From the NCBI GenBank assembly GCA_021129775.1, contig JAJOKP010000160.1:1-33426 (forward strand): a stretch of 33,426 nt of DNA, given 5' to 3'. Made by a program: the position numbers and the translations under genes. Source of the DNA: Clostridiales bacterium. Lineage in GTDB: Bacteria > Bacillota > Clostridia > Peptostreptococcales > NVVX01. The notes under the pieces are model-generated. The model searched no databases. It was not told the origin of the DNA and saw only the letters and a program-made list of their open reading frames with translations. How positions within the stretch are numbered: position 1 is the first letter of the stretch; every line of letters begins with the position of its first letter. Below are positions 8,544 through 17,712 of the stretch, piece after piece.

Positions 8544-9572
8544 TTAGGATTCGCATTTGATCAGTGCTGCTCTTGTTTTCAAAGTTAAATAAGTAGTTGC
8601 TCCGACAGACAAAAACAAGGGGAACCAAAAAGTTACCAATCTTGATAAAAGAGCTATAGATATTCCTTCTGCAAATGAAAGATCAAAGTGAGTAAACATA
8701 AAAGCCAAAGTTCCTTCATATGACCCTAGTCCGCCTGGCAAGAGGGGTATTATGCTGACCAAATAAGCAATATAAGTAGCGATAGACACCGAAATAACGT
8801 CTGTATTTAAGTTTAACATATAAACTACCATATAAATTTTTAAAGGATAGAGAACCCATATAAACAAAGAAAACATAATTAAACAACGACGTTCTCTAGC
8901 ACTAACGAGTTGCCTAGAGTAGTGGATTGAACCTCTTATAAAAGTCTGCGTTCTTTTGATTTTCTGTGTTATTAATGTAAGCAAGTCATTTTTTTTAGAG
9001 CCCTGTGTAGATAGATTTTTTTTTATTTTTGAAATGACTTTATCTTCACTTTGACAATCAATAGAGTGGTAGAACCTAACTGCAGTAATAACAAATACAC
9101 ACAAAATTGGTAAAATAAAATACAATTGCCAAGGCAACTGCATACTAAATATCGACCACAAAAGAATTAAAATACATAGCAGAGCAAAAGGTAATAGTGA
9201 AAAATATTTGTCTAATAACAATATCGCTGTTAATTGTTGGTAAGATAGAGAAGTATGTCGCTTAAAAAGAAAAGCTTTTACTGTTTCTCCGCCTAGTTTA
9301 CTCGACGGCGTTACACTTTCTACAAAACTACCTGCTAAAAAAATATTAAAAGTTTTCCAGAAACTAATTTTATTATAAAGTTTTCGGAGTAAGTAATGCC
9401 ATCTATAAGCGATCATCATTAAAGTAATTATCTGTAATAGAAACAAAGCTAGCAACCAATACAAATTGACTTTTAAGAAAGTTATTTTAATGTTTTCCCA
9501 GCCAGTTGCAAATACAATTGCTGCTATAACTAGAATACTTAATATCCATGCATAAACCTTCTTTTCAGACAC
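8544..9572 (-). CDS. UPF0104 / lysylphosphatidylglycerol-synthase-TM (flippase-like) membrane protein
   Basis: 342-aa polytopic protein with FLAGSFVESVTPSSKLGGETVKAFLFKRHTSLSYQQLTAILLLDKYFSLLPF and SIIPLLPGGLGSYEGTLAFMFTHF motifs. Confidence 0.85.
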   Translation of the reverse strand: MSEKKVYAWILSILVIAAIVFATGWENIKITFLKVNLYWLLALFLLQIITLMMIAYRWHYLLRKLYNKISFWKTFNIFLAGSFVESVTPSSKLGGETVKAFLFKRHTSLSYQQLTAILLLDKYFSLLPFALLCILILLWSIFSMQLPWQLYFILPILCVFVITAVRFYHSIDCQSEDKVISKIKKNLSTQGSKKNDLLTLITQKIKRTQTFIRGSIHYSRQLVSARERRCLIMFSLFIWVLYPLKIYMVVYMLNLNTDVISVSIATYIAYLVSIIPLLPGGLGSYEGTLAFMFTHFDLSFAEGISIALLSRLVTFWFPLFLSVGATTYLTLKTRAALIKCES

Positions 9573-9662
9573 TTTTACTCACCTTCCCTTGGAATAACAG
9601 AGTTCAAATCAGTTGCTGCTAAATATTCACAATAATTGTGAATATGTTTACAATTTATTAAA

Positions 9663-10223
9663 CTATTTTACGTACAATACAGAACTGTCGAAGGTTTTCA
9701 TATTTTGCTTTACCATTCCAGTAAAAGGATAATCTTTGGGCAAATGGTCGTAATGGTCTTTAAATTTTTTGCTTGGTTTCCGAAATACCAAGCGTCCTCC
9801 TTGTGTTGTTGCCTTAAGCAAGTTGTCCAAGAGAAGTTCCTTCGGCTCCGCCTGCAATGCTACTATTGCCACTGTAAAATTTAAAGGAATGCCTTTGGAA
9901 CCGTCAGCTATTATAAATTTGATTTGCTCCCTAAGACCTATTTTATTACAATAGCAGCGAGCTTGTTCTATAGCCTTTCTATCTTTATCAACAGCCCACA
10001 CTTTTGCTTTGGTCAATAAGGCTAAATAAATGGCGGTAAAAGGTACGGCTCCACATCCAATATTTAAAATCACATCATTATTAGTTATTTGTGCTAGTGT
10101 AATTTCTTTTTGCACCACTTGTTGGTAATATTGAGTATACAAATTAGCCCCAAATGGTATTTTACTTAATAATTTTTCTCCTCGTCGCGCCAGTAGTTGA
10201 ATTAAAATATCATCATCCCCCAT
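9663..10223 (-). CDS. Small class I SAM-dependent methyltransferase / nicotianamine-synthase-like protein (second of tandem pair)
   Basis: Rossmann motif DVILNIGCGAVPFTAIYLALLTKAKVWAVDKDRKAIEQA; paralogous to the upstream ORF; 11-nt overlap. Confidence 0.7.
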   Translation of the reverse strand: MGDDDILIQLLARRGEKLLSKIPFGANLYTQYYQQVVQKEITLAQITNNDVILNIGCGAVPFTAIYLALLTKAKVWAVDKDRKAIEQARCYCNKIGLREQIKFIIADGSKGIPLNFTVAIVALQAEPKELLLDNLLKATTQGGRLVFRKPSKKFKDHYDHLPKDYPFTGMVKQNMKTFDSSVLYVK

Positions 10224-10824
10224 CTTTTATCAACAAATAAGATGCCTTTAAGGTTAATCCGCAATGGAATACCTTCTTTTTAACATAAGATTTACATCCG
10301 CCGAGCGGCTCTATGTCGCCATAAATTGCAGAGAAAATTTTTTTGGCTTTCCGGTAAACTATTCTTGTACCAATCTGAGAAGTATCAAGCACATTTAATA
10401 ATACGGTTTTCTTAGGAGCGATACTTAGAGATATAATTACAACATCAAAGTCCGCTGCTGAAAATTTTGAACCGTCGGCTAAAACAATTTTGACTTTATC
10501 TTCGCAACCATATTTCCTTAACCATTTAAGCGCTGCGTGCATTACCTCATCATTAATTTCTAAGACTGTCACTTCGGCTCCCGTTAAAGAGGCGATTATT
10601 GTTGCTGTATATGGAATTCCACCACCGATATGTAAAACTTTTGACTTGCATTCTATTTTTGCCATATCAATTTCTTTTGAAACAAGATTTTGATATGCTT
10701 TTAAGTAAATTTTGCCAAGTAAAGTGTGTTGATAAAAAGAGTGTTTTTCAAGAAATTTGGTTTTTTCAAGAAACAATTGTCGTAAAAATGCAATTATTTT
10801 AGATGAGCAAAATGACTGTTGCAT
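10213..10824 (-). CDS. Small class I SAM-dependent methyltransferase / nicotianamine-synthase-like protein (first of tandem pair)
   Basis: KVLHIGGGIPYTATIIASLTGAEVTVLEINDEVMHAALKWLRKYG...DFDVVIISLSIAPKKTVLLNVLDTSQIGTRIVYRKAKKIFSAIYGDIEPL resembles NAS-type SAM-binding fold. Confidence 0.7.
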   Translation of the reverse strand: MQQSFCSSKIIAFLRQLFLEKTKFLEKHSFYQHTLLGKIYLKAYQNLVSKEIDMAKIECKSKVLHIGGGIPYTATIIASLTGAEVTVLEINDEVMHAALKWLRKYGCEDKVKIVLADGSKFSAADFDVVIISLSIAPKKTVLLNVLDTSQIGTRIVYRKAKKIFSAIYGDIEPLGGCKSYVKKKVFHCGLTLKASYLLIKDGG

Positions 10825-10879
10825 ATGGATAACCTCCTGTTTAGAAAATAGATGTTATAACTCTTTTGCTTACTTTTTC

Positions 10880-10975
10880 TGATAGCAATTATCATCAGTA
10901 TTTAATCAAGCTGATTATATTACAACTGAAAACTGTTGTCAATACAAAAAGTTATTGACATGCAAAAAGTTATTG
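10880..10975 (-). promoter_or_regulatory. Promoter module of the NAS-like operon: Fur-like box, sigmaA promoter, upstream 18-bp-period direct repeats
   Basis: TGATAGCAATTATCA at 10880-10894; minus-strand TTGACA-N17-TATAAT (-10 at 10914-10919, -35 at 10937-10942); direct repeats caaaaagttattg at 10945-10957 and 10963-10975. Confidence 0.8.
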
Positions 10976-11073
10976 CATATAAACATGGCGAAAAAATAAT
11001 AATAAAACATATTGAAGCCCAATGGAATCAATAAGTGCAGAAGATGGGTTTTATAAAAGGGCTACAGAAGTCG

Positions 11074-12415
11074 CAGTGATATTGTATTTCCGCTACTAAT
11101 GCAAAACAATAAATCATTAAAAACTCATAACAACTGTTGTCATTAGAGCTTTAATAAGATATAGTTATATATGAAAGTAATGGTTAAATAGAAAATATCA
11201 CGAACAAATTGGAGGAACACTAAATGAGCAATGTGCATGAATTAAAATTCTTAAAAGAGAAAATTGAGCAACTTAAAGGAGATGGTGTCTATAGACAACT
11301 ACCAGTTTTAGAAGGAGCAAATGAAGCAGAAATTATTCTAAACGGTAAGAAAGTAATAAACTTATCTTCAAATAATTACTTAGGCTTTGCAAATCATCCT
11401 AAGCTTAAATAAGCAGGAATTGAAGCTATAGAAAAATACGGTGTAGGTTCTGGCGCAGTTAGAACAATAGTTGGAAACATGGATATTCACGAAGAACTAG
11501 AAAAAGTATTAGCTAAGTTCAAAAGAGAAGAAGCGGTAATGGTATACCAATCAGGATTTAACTGTAATGCAGGAACAATTCAAGCAATTACAGAAAAAGG
11601 CGACTTAATAATATCAGACGAATTAAATCATGCAAGCATAATAGATGGAGTAAGACTAAGTAAAGCTGACAGAGCAGTGTATAAACACTGTGATATGGTG
11701 CATTTAGAAGAAATTTTAAAAGAAAGAAGAGACAACTACAATACAGTTTTAATTATCACTGACGGAGTATTTAGTATGGACGGAGACATTGCACCACTTC
11801 TAGAGATTGTAGAACTAGCAGAAAAATACAGTACATTGACTTATGTAGATGACGCACACGGTTCAGGAGTTCTAGGTGAAAGTGGTAGGGGAACAGTAGA
11901 CCACTTTGGACTACACGGAAGAGTAGACTTTTGCATAGGAACACTATCTAAAGCAATAGGAGTTGTAGGTGTTACGTAGCGGGGAGCAACACAATGAAAG
12001 AATGGTTAAGCCATAGAGGAAGACCAATTCTATTTAGCACATCATTACCACCAGCATCAGTTGCGTCAATTACTGCAGCAGTTAAGCTACTAATGAGTTC
12101 AACTGAATACACTGACAAGCTTTGGGACAACGCAAAATACTTTAAAGATAAAATGAGCAAATTAGGATACGACATAGGAAAAAGCGAAACACCAATAACT
12201 CCAATAATGATAGGCGAAGAAGCCAAGACAATGAACTTCAGTAAAAAGCTACTAGAAAACGGAGTATTCGCATCAGGAATAGTATTCCTCACAGTTATAA
12301 AAGGAACAGGCAGAGTAAGATGTATGGTAACAGCAGGACATACAAAGGAGCAATTAGACAGAGCAGTAGAGATATTTAAAAGTGTTGGGGAAGAGATGGG
12401 TTTGTTGACTTTGTA
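11074..12415 (+). repeat. Direct segmental duplication, left copy (permease 3' tail + kbl promoter + kbl)
   Basis: cagtgatattgtatttccgct... through the end of kbl aligns closely to 23838..25177. Confidence 0.9.
11137..11165 (+). promoter_or_regulatory. Predicted sigmaA promoter of left kbl copy
   Basis: TTGTCA-N17-TATAGT; identical layout at 23901-23929 before the intact copy. Confidence 0.5.
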
Positions 12416-12416
12416 A
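11224..12416 (+). pseudogene. Decayed glycine C-acetyltransferase / AONS-family gene (kbl-like)
   Basis: Homologous to intact 23990..25177; in-frame TAA near 11410 (aaaTAAgca versus aaaCAAgca) and 1-nt loss near 11970 (gtaggtgttacg versus gtaggtggatacg). Confidence 0.92.
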
Positions 12417-12498
12417 GAGATGTATTACCAGATAGATATAGTAGATTAAGATGATATTAAATATACTCGAAGATTCTTTTATAATGGAGGAGAATTTA

Positions 12499-14322
12499 AT
12501 GGATAATAGAGCGTTTGAGATTGTTGAGTATAATCAAGTCGAAAAAGCGAAACAGGATTTATTAAAAAGCTCAAAACTATTTATTGATTATTTATTTCAG
12601 TTTATAACTAAAAAAAATTTTATAATTGTTTTAACAGATGCTGAAGCAAATGTGCTTGATGTTGTTGGTGGAGTATATATGATGAAAAAGTTTCAGAAGA
12701 ATTTGAATTTTATTCCAGGAGCTCAATTGTCGAAAAAATTAGTAGGAAATACTGCAATAAATATGTCTATTAATCAAATGAAGCCAGTAACCTTGCGTGG
12801 CGAGAAACATGAAAATATAATACATCGTGACCTTTCATGTTATGCCGCACCAATTGTTTATGGGAATGAAGTATTGGGAACATTATGTATTACTGAACAT
12901 AATAGCGATTTTAACGAAAATGCGTTAGGAATGGTTGTTGCCTCAGCTAAAGGCATTGAGAATCAAATATATAATCAAAGAAAAGCAGAGAAAATTATTG
13001 AACAATCAAAATACCAAAATGCTATTGTAGAAAACATTGAAGAAGGTTATTTAACTATAGACAACGAAGGGAAATTGACATACATTAATCAAAAAGCAGC
13101 AAAGATGTTGGCTTTTAACATTGAGGAAAGCATAGGCAAATATATAGGGCATCTGGTGCCATTTAAACCCATTATTTTAGAAGTTCTTGAAACAGGCAAA
13201 GGTTACGTTAATCGTGAATATGTTTTAACAAATAAAAAAGGTCAGAAAATGCATCTTGTCAAAACAGCAACGCCAATTAGGGACCAAGATGGTAATATTA
13301 CAGGGGTTATAGATATCTTCCGAGAGATTGAATATATAAAAAAGATAGTTAATAAAGTAGTAGACGCGAGAGCTAGTTTTAATTTTGACGATTTAGTTGG
13401 TGAAACAGAATTGTTTAAAAAATGTATAATAAACGCAAAAAAGGCTGCGAAATCTGTTTCGAACATTCTAATACAAGGTGAATCTGGAACGGGGAAAGAA
13501 TTATTTGCTCACTCTATTCATAATTGTAGTCCTAGGAAGGGGCAACCATTTGTTGTGATAAACTGCGCAGCGATTCCAAAAGAATTGATCGAGAGCGAGT
13601 TGTTTGGATATGCGCAAGGTTCCTTTACTGGTGGGGTCAAAGGTGGACGTCCAGGAAAATTTGAACTTGCTAATGGGGGAACCATTTTTCTAGATGAAAT
13701 TGGAGAAATGCCCATTGATGTTCAAGCCAAATTACTCAGAGTGTTACAAGACAAGAAAGTTGTGCGTGTTGGCGGAGACAGTATTTTTGATGTCGATGTT
13801 AGAATTATTGCTGCAACAAATAAGAACTTATACGAAGAAGCAAAAAAGAATAATTTCAGGTGGGATATTTATTATCGGCTTAATGTGCTAAGTATTAATA
13901 TTCCATCACTTAAAGAGAGAGTAGAAGATATCCCTTTAATTATTGATGCATTGGTAGCGAGGATTAGTCGTAGATTAAAAATTAGAACACCTAGAATTGA
14001 TAAAGAAATAATTGAGGTTTTATTGAAATACTCTTGGGAAGGGAATGTCAGAGAATTAGAGAATGTTATAGAGCGGATGATTAACATGAATAATGGTGAC
14101 ATAATTGGAGTTAATCATCTACCAGACGAATATAAAAACAGCTTAGAATCAACTAAGGAGCAAGAAATATATAAAATCCAAACTTTTGAAGACGCAGAAA
14201 AAGAGAATCTATTAAAAACACTAGAGTACTATAAAGGCAATATATCGAAAGCAGCAAAAAATTTAAAGATAAGCAGAAATACACTCTATAATAAAATAGA
14301 AAAATATGAGCTGCGTGCGTAA
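12499..14322 (+). CDS. Sigma54-dependent Fis-family activator (N-terminal GAF/PAS sensor, AAA+, HTH)
   Basis: GESGTGKELFAHSIHN, GSFTGGVKGGRPGKFELANGGTIFLDEIGEM, WEGNVRELENVIERM, C-terminal NISKAAKNLKISRNTLYNKIEKY; start 12499 preferred (SD ggaggag). Confidence 0.93.
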   Translation: MDNRAFEIVEYNQVEKAKQDLLKSSKLFIDYLFQFITKKNFIIVLTDAEANVLDVVGGVYMMKKFQKNLNFIPGAQLSKKLVGNTAINMSINQMKPVTLRGEKHENIIHRDLSCYAAPIVYGNEVLGTLCITEHNSDFNENALGMVVASAKGIENQIYNQRKAEKIIEQSKYQNAIVENIEEGYLTIDNEGKLTYINQKAAKMLAFNIEESIGKYIGHLVPFKPIILEVLETGKGYVNREYVLTNKKGQKMHLVKTATPIRDQDGNITGVIDIFREIEYIKKIVNKVVDARASFNFDDLVGETELFKKCIINAKKAAKSVSNILIQGESGTGKELFAHSIHNCSPRKGQPFVVINCAAIPKELIESELFGYAQGSFTGGVKGGRPGKFELANGGTIFLDEIGEMPIDVQAKLLRVLQDKKVVRVGGDSIFDVDVRIIAATNKNLYEEAKKNNFRWDIYYRLNVLSINIPSLKERVEDIPLIIDALVARISRRLKIRTPRIDKEIIEVLLKYSWEGNVRELENVIERMINMNNGDIIGVNHLPDEYKNSLESTKEQEIYKIQTFEDAEKENLLKTLEYYKGNISKAAKNLKISRNTLYNKIEKYELRA

Positions 14323-14323
14323 G

Positions 14324-14368
14324 AGACATGTCCTATATTTGAACATTGCTCAAATATAGGACATGTCT
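14324..14368. promoter_or_regulatory. Large inverted repeat 1, candidate enhancer (UAS) for the sigma54 activator
   Basis: agacatgtcctatatttga-acattgc-tcaaatataggacatgtct, 19-bp perfect arms, no T-tract. Confidence 0.6.
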
Positions 14369-14402
14369 GTACGTCGTTGCTATTTTAAAGTTTTGTATAG
14401 AC

Positions 14403-14443
14403 AAATCTATAACATGCTCAAAATTTGAGCATGTTATAGATTT
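14403..14443. promoter_or_regulatory. Large palindrome 2, candidate enhancer (UAS) for the sigma54 activator
   Basis: aaatctataacatgctcaaa-a-tttgagcatgttatagattt, 20-bp perfect arms, 1-nt centre. Confidence 0.6.
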
Positions 14444-14507
14444 TGGGAATTTATGTATAAAGATCATTAAATATTGCAAATACTAACGTAACGCAAAAAA
14501 AAAAAAA

Positions 14508-14524
14508 TTGGCATGTACCTTGCA
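14508..14524 (+). promoter_or_regulatory. Sigma54 (-24/-12) promoter
   Basis: ttGGcatgtaccttGCa: GG-N10-GC spacing, close to TGGCAC-N5-TTGCA; ~40 nt upstream of acoA-like CDS. Confidence 0.8.
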
Positions 14525-14562
14525 ACATATTTGAGTGAAACTATTTAGAGGAGGTGCATAAA

Positions 14563-15522
14563 GTGAGTAAAGAATTATACATCCAATTTTATAGAACGAT
14601 GTACAAGATTAGAATTTTTGAAAAGCGCATTGAAGAATTTTCATTAAAAGCTGAGATTCCTGGATTTGTACATTTGTATATCGGAGAGGAAGCTATTGCC
14701 ACTGGTGTATGTGCTAATTTGACTCATGCCGATTATATACAGAGCACGCATAGAGGTCATGGACATACAATTGCAAAAGGGGCACAAGTGGATAGAATGA
14801 TGGCTGAGCTATTTGGGAAAAGCACTGGATATTGCAAAGGCAAAGGTGGATCAATGCATATTGCAGATTTTAGTGTGGGCATGCTTGGTGCAAATGGAGT
14901 TGTAGGAGGCGGATATACTTTAGCGGCAGGAGCTGCGCTTGCAGAAAAAATCAGAAAAACAAACAATGTTTCAGTTGTTTTCTTTGGTGATGGCGCATCT
15001 AATAGAGGGACTTTTCACGAGGCGTTAAATATGGCTGCAGTTTGGAAGTTACCTGTGGTATTTATTTGTGAAAACAACGAATGGGCTTCTACCACACCGT
15101 ATTTGGATGTAACTTCAGTACAGGATATTTCTGTTCGTGCTGTTTCTTATAGTATTCCTGGTGTTATCGTTGATGGTAACGATGTCATGAAAGTTTACGA
15201 AGAATCAGGGAAAGCAATAGAAAGAGCAAGAAAAGGTGAAGGACCAAGTATTGTTGAAATGAAAACATATAGGATAAAAGGTCATTATGTTGGTGATCCA
15301 GAAATGTATAGAACAAAGGAAGAAGTAGAAAAAAGATTTGACGCTAATGATCCAATAAAAAGATTTAAAGACAAAATAATATCAGAAGGTGTCTTAAGTG
15401 AAAACGATTTCAAGGAAATTCAAGAAAAAGTAATTAACGAAATTGACGAAGCTGTGCAATTTGCGCTTGATAGTCCATACCCTGAGGTGGAAGAACTATA
15501 CAATGATTTGTATATAGATTAG
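14563..15522 (+). CDS. acoA: Acetoin (or 2-oxo acid) dehydrogenase E1 component, alpha subunit
   Basis: TPP-dependent E1 alpha motifs GKGGSMHIADFSVGMLGANGVVGGG, FFGDGASNRGTFHEALNMAAVWKLPVVFICENN; GTG start at 14563 fits the SD (track starts 14554). Confidence 0.85.
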   Translation: MSKELYIQFYRTMYKIRIFEKRIEEFSLKAEIPGFVHLYIGEEAIATGVCANLTHADYIQSTHRGHGHTIAKGAQVDRMMAELFGKSTGYCKGKGGSMHIADFSVGMLGANGVVGGGYTLAAGAALAEKIRKTNNVSVVFFGDGASNRGTFHEALNMAAVWKLPVVFICENNEWASTTPYLDVTSVQDISVRAVSYSIPGVIVDGNDVMKVYEESGKAIERARKGEGPSIVEMKTYRIKGHYVGDPEMYRTKEEVEKRFDANDPIKRFKDKIISEGVLSENDFKEIQEKVINEIDEAVQFALDSPYPEVEELYNDLYID

Positions 15523-15533
15523 GAGGTGAAAGC

Positions 15534-16511
15534 ATGAGAGAAATTACGTTTTCAGAAGCAACTTTAGAAGCAATGAAAGAAGAAATGGAAAGAGATGATA
15601 CTATATTTGTTATGGGCGAAGATATTGTTCGTCAAGGTGGAATTTTTGGTCAGTTTAAGGGGCTTCCAGATAGTTTTGGGATTGAAAGGGTAATAGATAC
15701 ACCAATATCAGAAACTGCGATTGTTGGAGCCGCAATTGGCGCTGCCTTGGTTGGAATGAGACCTGTAGCTGACATGCATTTCGCCGATTTTATGGGCGTT
15801 TGTATGGACGAAATTGTTAACCAAATGGCAAAAATTAGGTATATGTTTGGTGGACAGGCTAGAGTACCAATGGTTATACGCGCTCCAGATGGCTTAATCC
15901 GCTCTGCTGCAGCTCAACATTCACAAAGTATTGAAGCGTGGTTTAATAATATTCCTGGGCTCAAAGTTGTTACTCCGTCAAACCCTGCAGATGCAAAAGG
16001 TTTGTTGAAAGCTGCAATACGTAGTGATGATCCAATCATTTACTTTGAGAATAAAGACTTATTTAGGCAAACAGGAGAAGTTCCAGAAGATGAAGAACTA
16101 TTAGTAGACATTGGAAAAGCTAAGGTTGTAAAAGAAGGAACTGATGTTACCATTGTATCTTATTCGATTATGATGCAAAAGGCATTAGAGGCTGCGCAAA
16201 TTCTTGAGTCGGAAGGATATAGTGTTGAAGTTATAGATTTAATTACTTTATCACCATTTGATGAAGAAACTGTTCTTGAATCAGTAAAGAAGACACATCG
16301 ACTACTGATTGTACATGAAGCAGTAAAAATTGGTGGTCTTGGTGGAGAAGTGGCTGCGGTAGTGGCAGAAAAAGCGCTTGATTATCTTGATGCGCCAATA
16401 ATTAGAATTGGTGCTAAATTTACTCCGGTACCATTTAGCCCAGTCTTAGAGGAGGCTTATAGACCCAAAACTGAAGATATAGTTGAGGGTGTAGAAGGAA
16501 TGTTTAAATAG
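15534..16511 (+). CDS. acoB: Acetoin (or 2-oxo acid) dehydrogenase E1 component, beta subunit
   Basis: MREITFSEATLEAMKEEMERDDTIFVMGEDI..., RVIDTPISETAIVGAAIGAALVGMRPVADMHFADF. Confidence 0.88.
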   Translation: MREITFSEATLEAMKEEMERDDTIFVMGEDIVRQGGIFGQFKGLPDSFGIERVIDTPISETAIVGAAIGAALVGMRPVADMHFADFMGVCMDEIVNQMAKIRYMFGGQARVPMVIRAPDGLIRSAAAQHSQSIEAWFNNIPGLKVVTPSNPADAKGLLKAAIRSDDPIIYFENKDLFRQTGEVPEDEELLVDIGKAKVVKEGTDVTIVSYSIMMQKALEAAQILESEGYSVEVIDLITLSPFDEETVLESVKKTHRLLIVHEAVKIGGLGGEVAAVVAEKALDYLDAPIIRIGAKFTPVPFSPVLEEAYRPKTEDIVEGVEGMFK

Positions 16512-16572
16512 TAGCTACAAAAACATGTGTGTGTTTTTTGATAAGCTAAAAATTAAAGAGGAGGATTTTAAA

Positions 16573-17637
16573 ATGAAAAACAGATTAGCATTGTTATTAG
16601 CTTTAGTCATGGTATTATCTTTGTTTGCAATAGGTTGTGCCCCTAAAGATGAGCCGACACCAGATCCAACTCCAGCTACTGAAACTGGGGATGCAGAGCC
16701 TGCTTTTGAGTTTCCATCGATGAAACTTAATATGAGTGTTTCTACATCAGATATATCATCTTGGTACAAAGGTGCAGTAAAGTTTAGCGAACTTGTTAGC
16801 GAAAAAACTGACGGGAAAGTTAAAATTACAGTTTTTCCAAACGAACAATTATCAGGTGGAAGTCAGACAAAAGGGATTGAGCAGTTACAATCAGGTGTTA
16901 CTGACTTATCTTATCACTCAACGATTATTTATTCAATTCTAGATCCACAATTTGGCGTTGTTTCTCTACCATGGTTGTTACCGAATGAAGAAGTAGTTGA
17001 TAGAGCGTTAGCTGGTGAAGCTGGTGATATGATCAATGCAATTTTGTTGGAAAACAATATTAAATCTTTAGGTTTTGGTGAAAATGGATTTAGACAAATT
17101 ACTAATAACAGGCGTGAAATCAGAACACCTGCAGATATGAAAGGCATGAAAATTAGAGTTCCAGGAATCAAAATGTATATAGACTTATTTAAGGAACTAG
17201 GGGCAGACCCAACCGCTATGAACTTTGCTGAAGTGTTTACATCATTACAACAAGATGTTATTGATGGGCAGGAAAACCCACTTCCAATCATCACTTCAAG
17301 TAAATTGTATGAAGTTCAAAAATATATATCGCTTTGGAATTACTCTTATGACCCAATTATTTTAGGAGTGAATTTAGATTTGTTCAACGATATGTCTCCA
17401 GAACTGCAACAAGTTTTCCAGGATGCTGCACAGGAAGCAAATGCATATCAAATTCAATTAAATAGAGAAGAGGGAGCAGCAGCTATTGAGTTTTTGAAAG
17501 CTCAAGGAATGATAGTTACTGTTTTAAGTGATGAAGAAATAGCCGCTTTCCAAGATAAAATGGGTCCAATTTATGATAAATACGAAGAAATTGTTGGTAA
17601 AGAGTTACTTGAAGCATTTAGGAGAGCTTCAAAATAG
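16573..17637 (+). CDS. dctP: TRAP transporter DctP-type solute-binding lipoprotein
   Basis: Lipobox LFAIGCAP; FRQITNNRREIRTPADMKGMKIRVPG and FTSLQQDVIDGQENPLPII motifs; ATG at 16573 with SD gaggagg. Confidence 0.9.
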   Translation: MKNRLALLLALVMVLSLFAIGCAPKDEPTPDPTPATETGDAEPAFEFPSMKLNMSVSTSDISSWYKGAVKFSELVSEKTDGKVKITVFPNEQLSGGSQTKGIEQLQSGVTDLSYHSTIIYSILDPQFGVVSLPWLLPNEEVVDRALAGEAGDMINAILLENNIKSLGFGENGFRQITNNRREIRTPADMKGMKIRVPGIKMYIDLFKELGADPTAMNFAEVFTSLQQDVIDGQENPLPIITSSKLYEVQKYISLWNYSYDPIILGVNLDLFNDMSPELQQVFQDAAQEANAYQIQLNREEGAAAIEFLKAQGMIVTVLSDEEIAAFQDKMGPIYDKYEEIVGKELLEAFRRASK

Positions 17638-17712
17638 TTTTAAAAATGTATAGTAGTTAAATTGATGTGCGATGTGCTTAAGGGCACATCGCAACTTATA
17701 GGTGGTGACCGA

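Noticed and set aside
10959-11035. Short ORF MQKVIAYKHGEKIIIKHIEAQWNQ upstream of left kbl copy
   Set aside because: Only 24 codons, overlaps the promoter repeats, no clear SD; insufficient evidence.
11479-12416. 11479..11979 and 11994..12416 as separate genes
   Set aside because: They are in-order fragments of the kbl-like gene intact at 23990..25177, separated by a stop and a frameshift.
14324-14368. Palindrome 1 as a simple intrinsic terminator of the sigma54 regulator
   Set aside because: No T-tract follows the stem and a second palindrome plus sigma54 promoter lie downstream; enhancer role preferred, though not excluded as an mRNA 3' hairpin.
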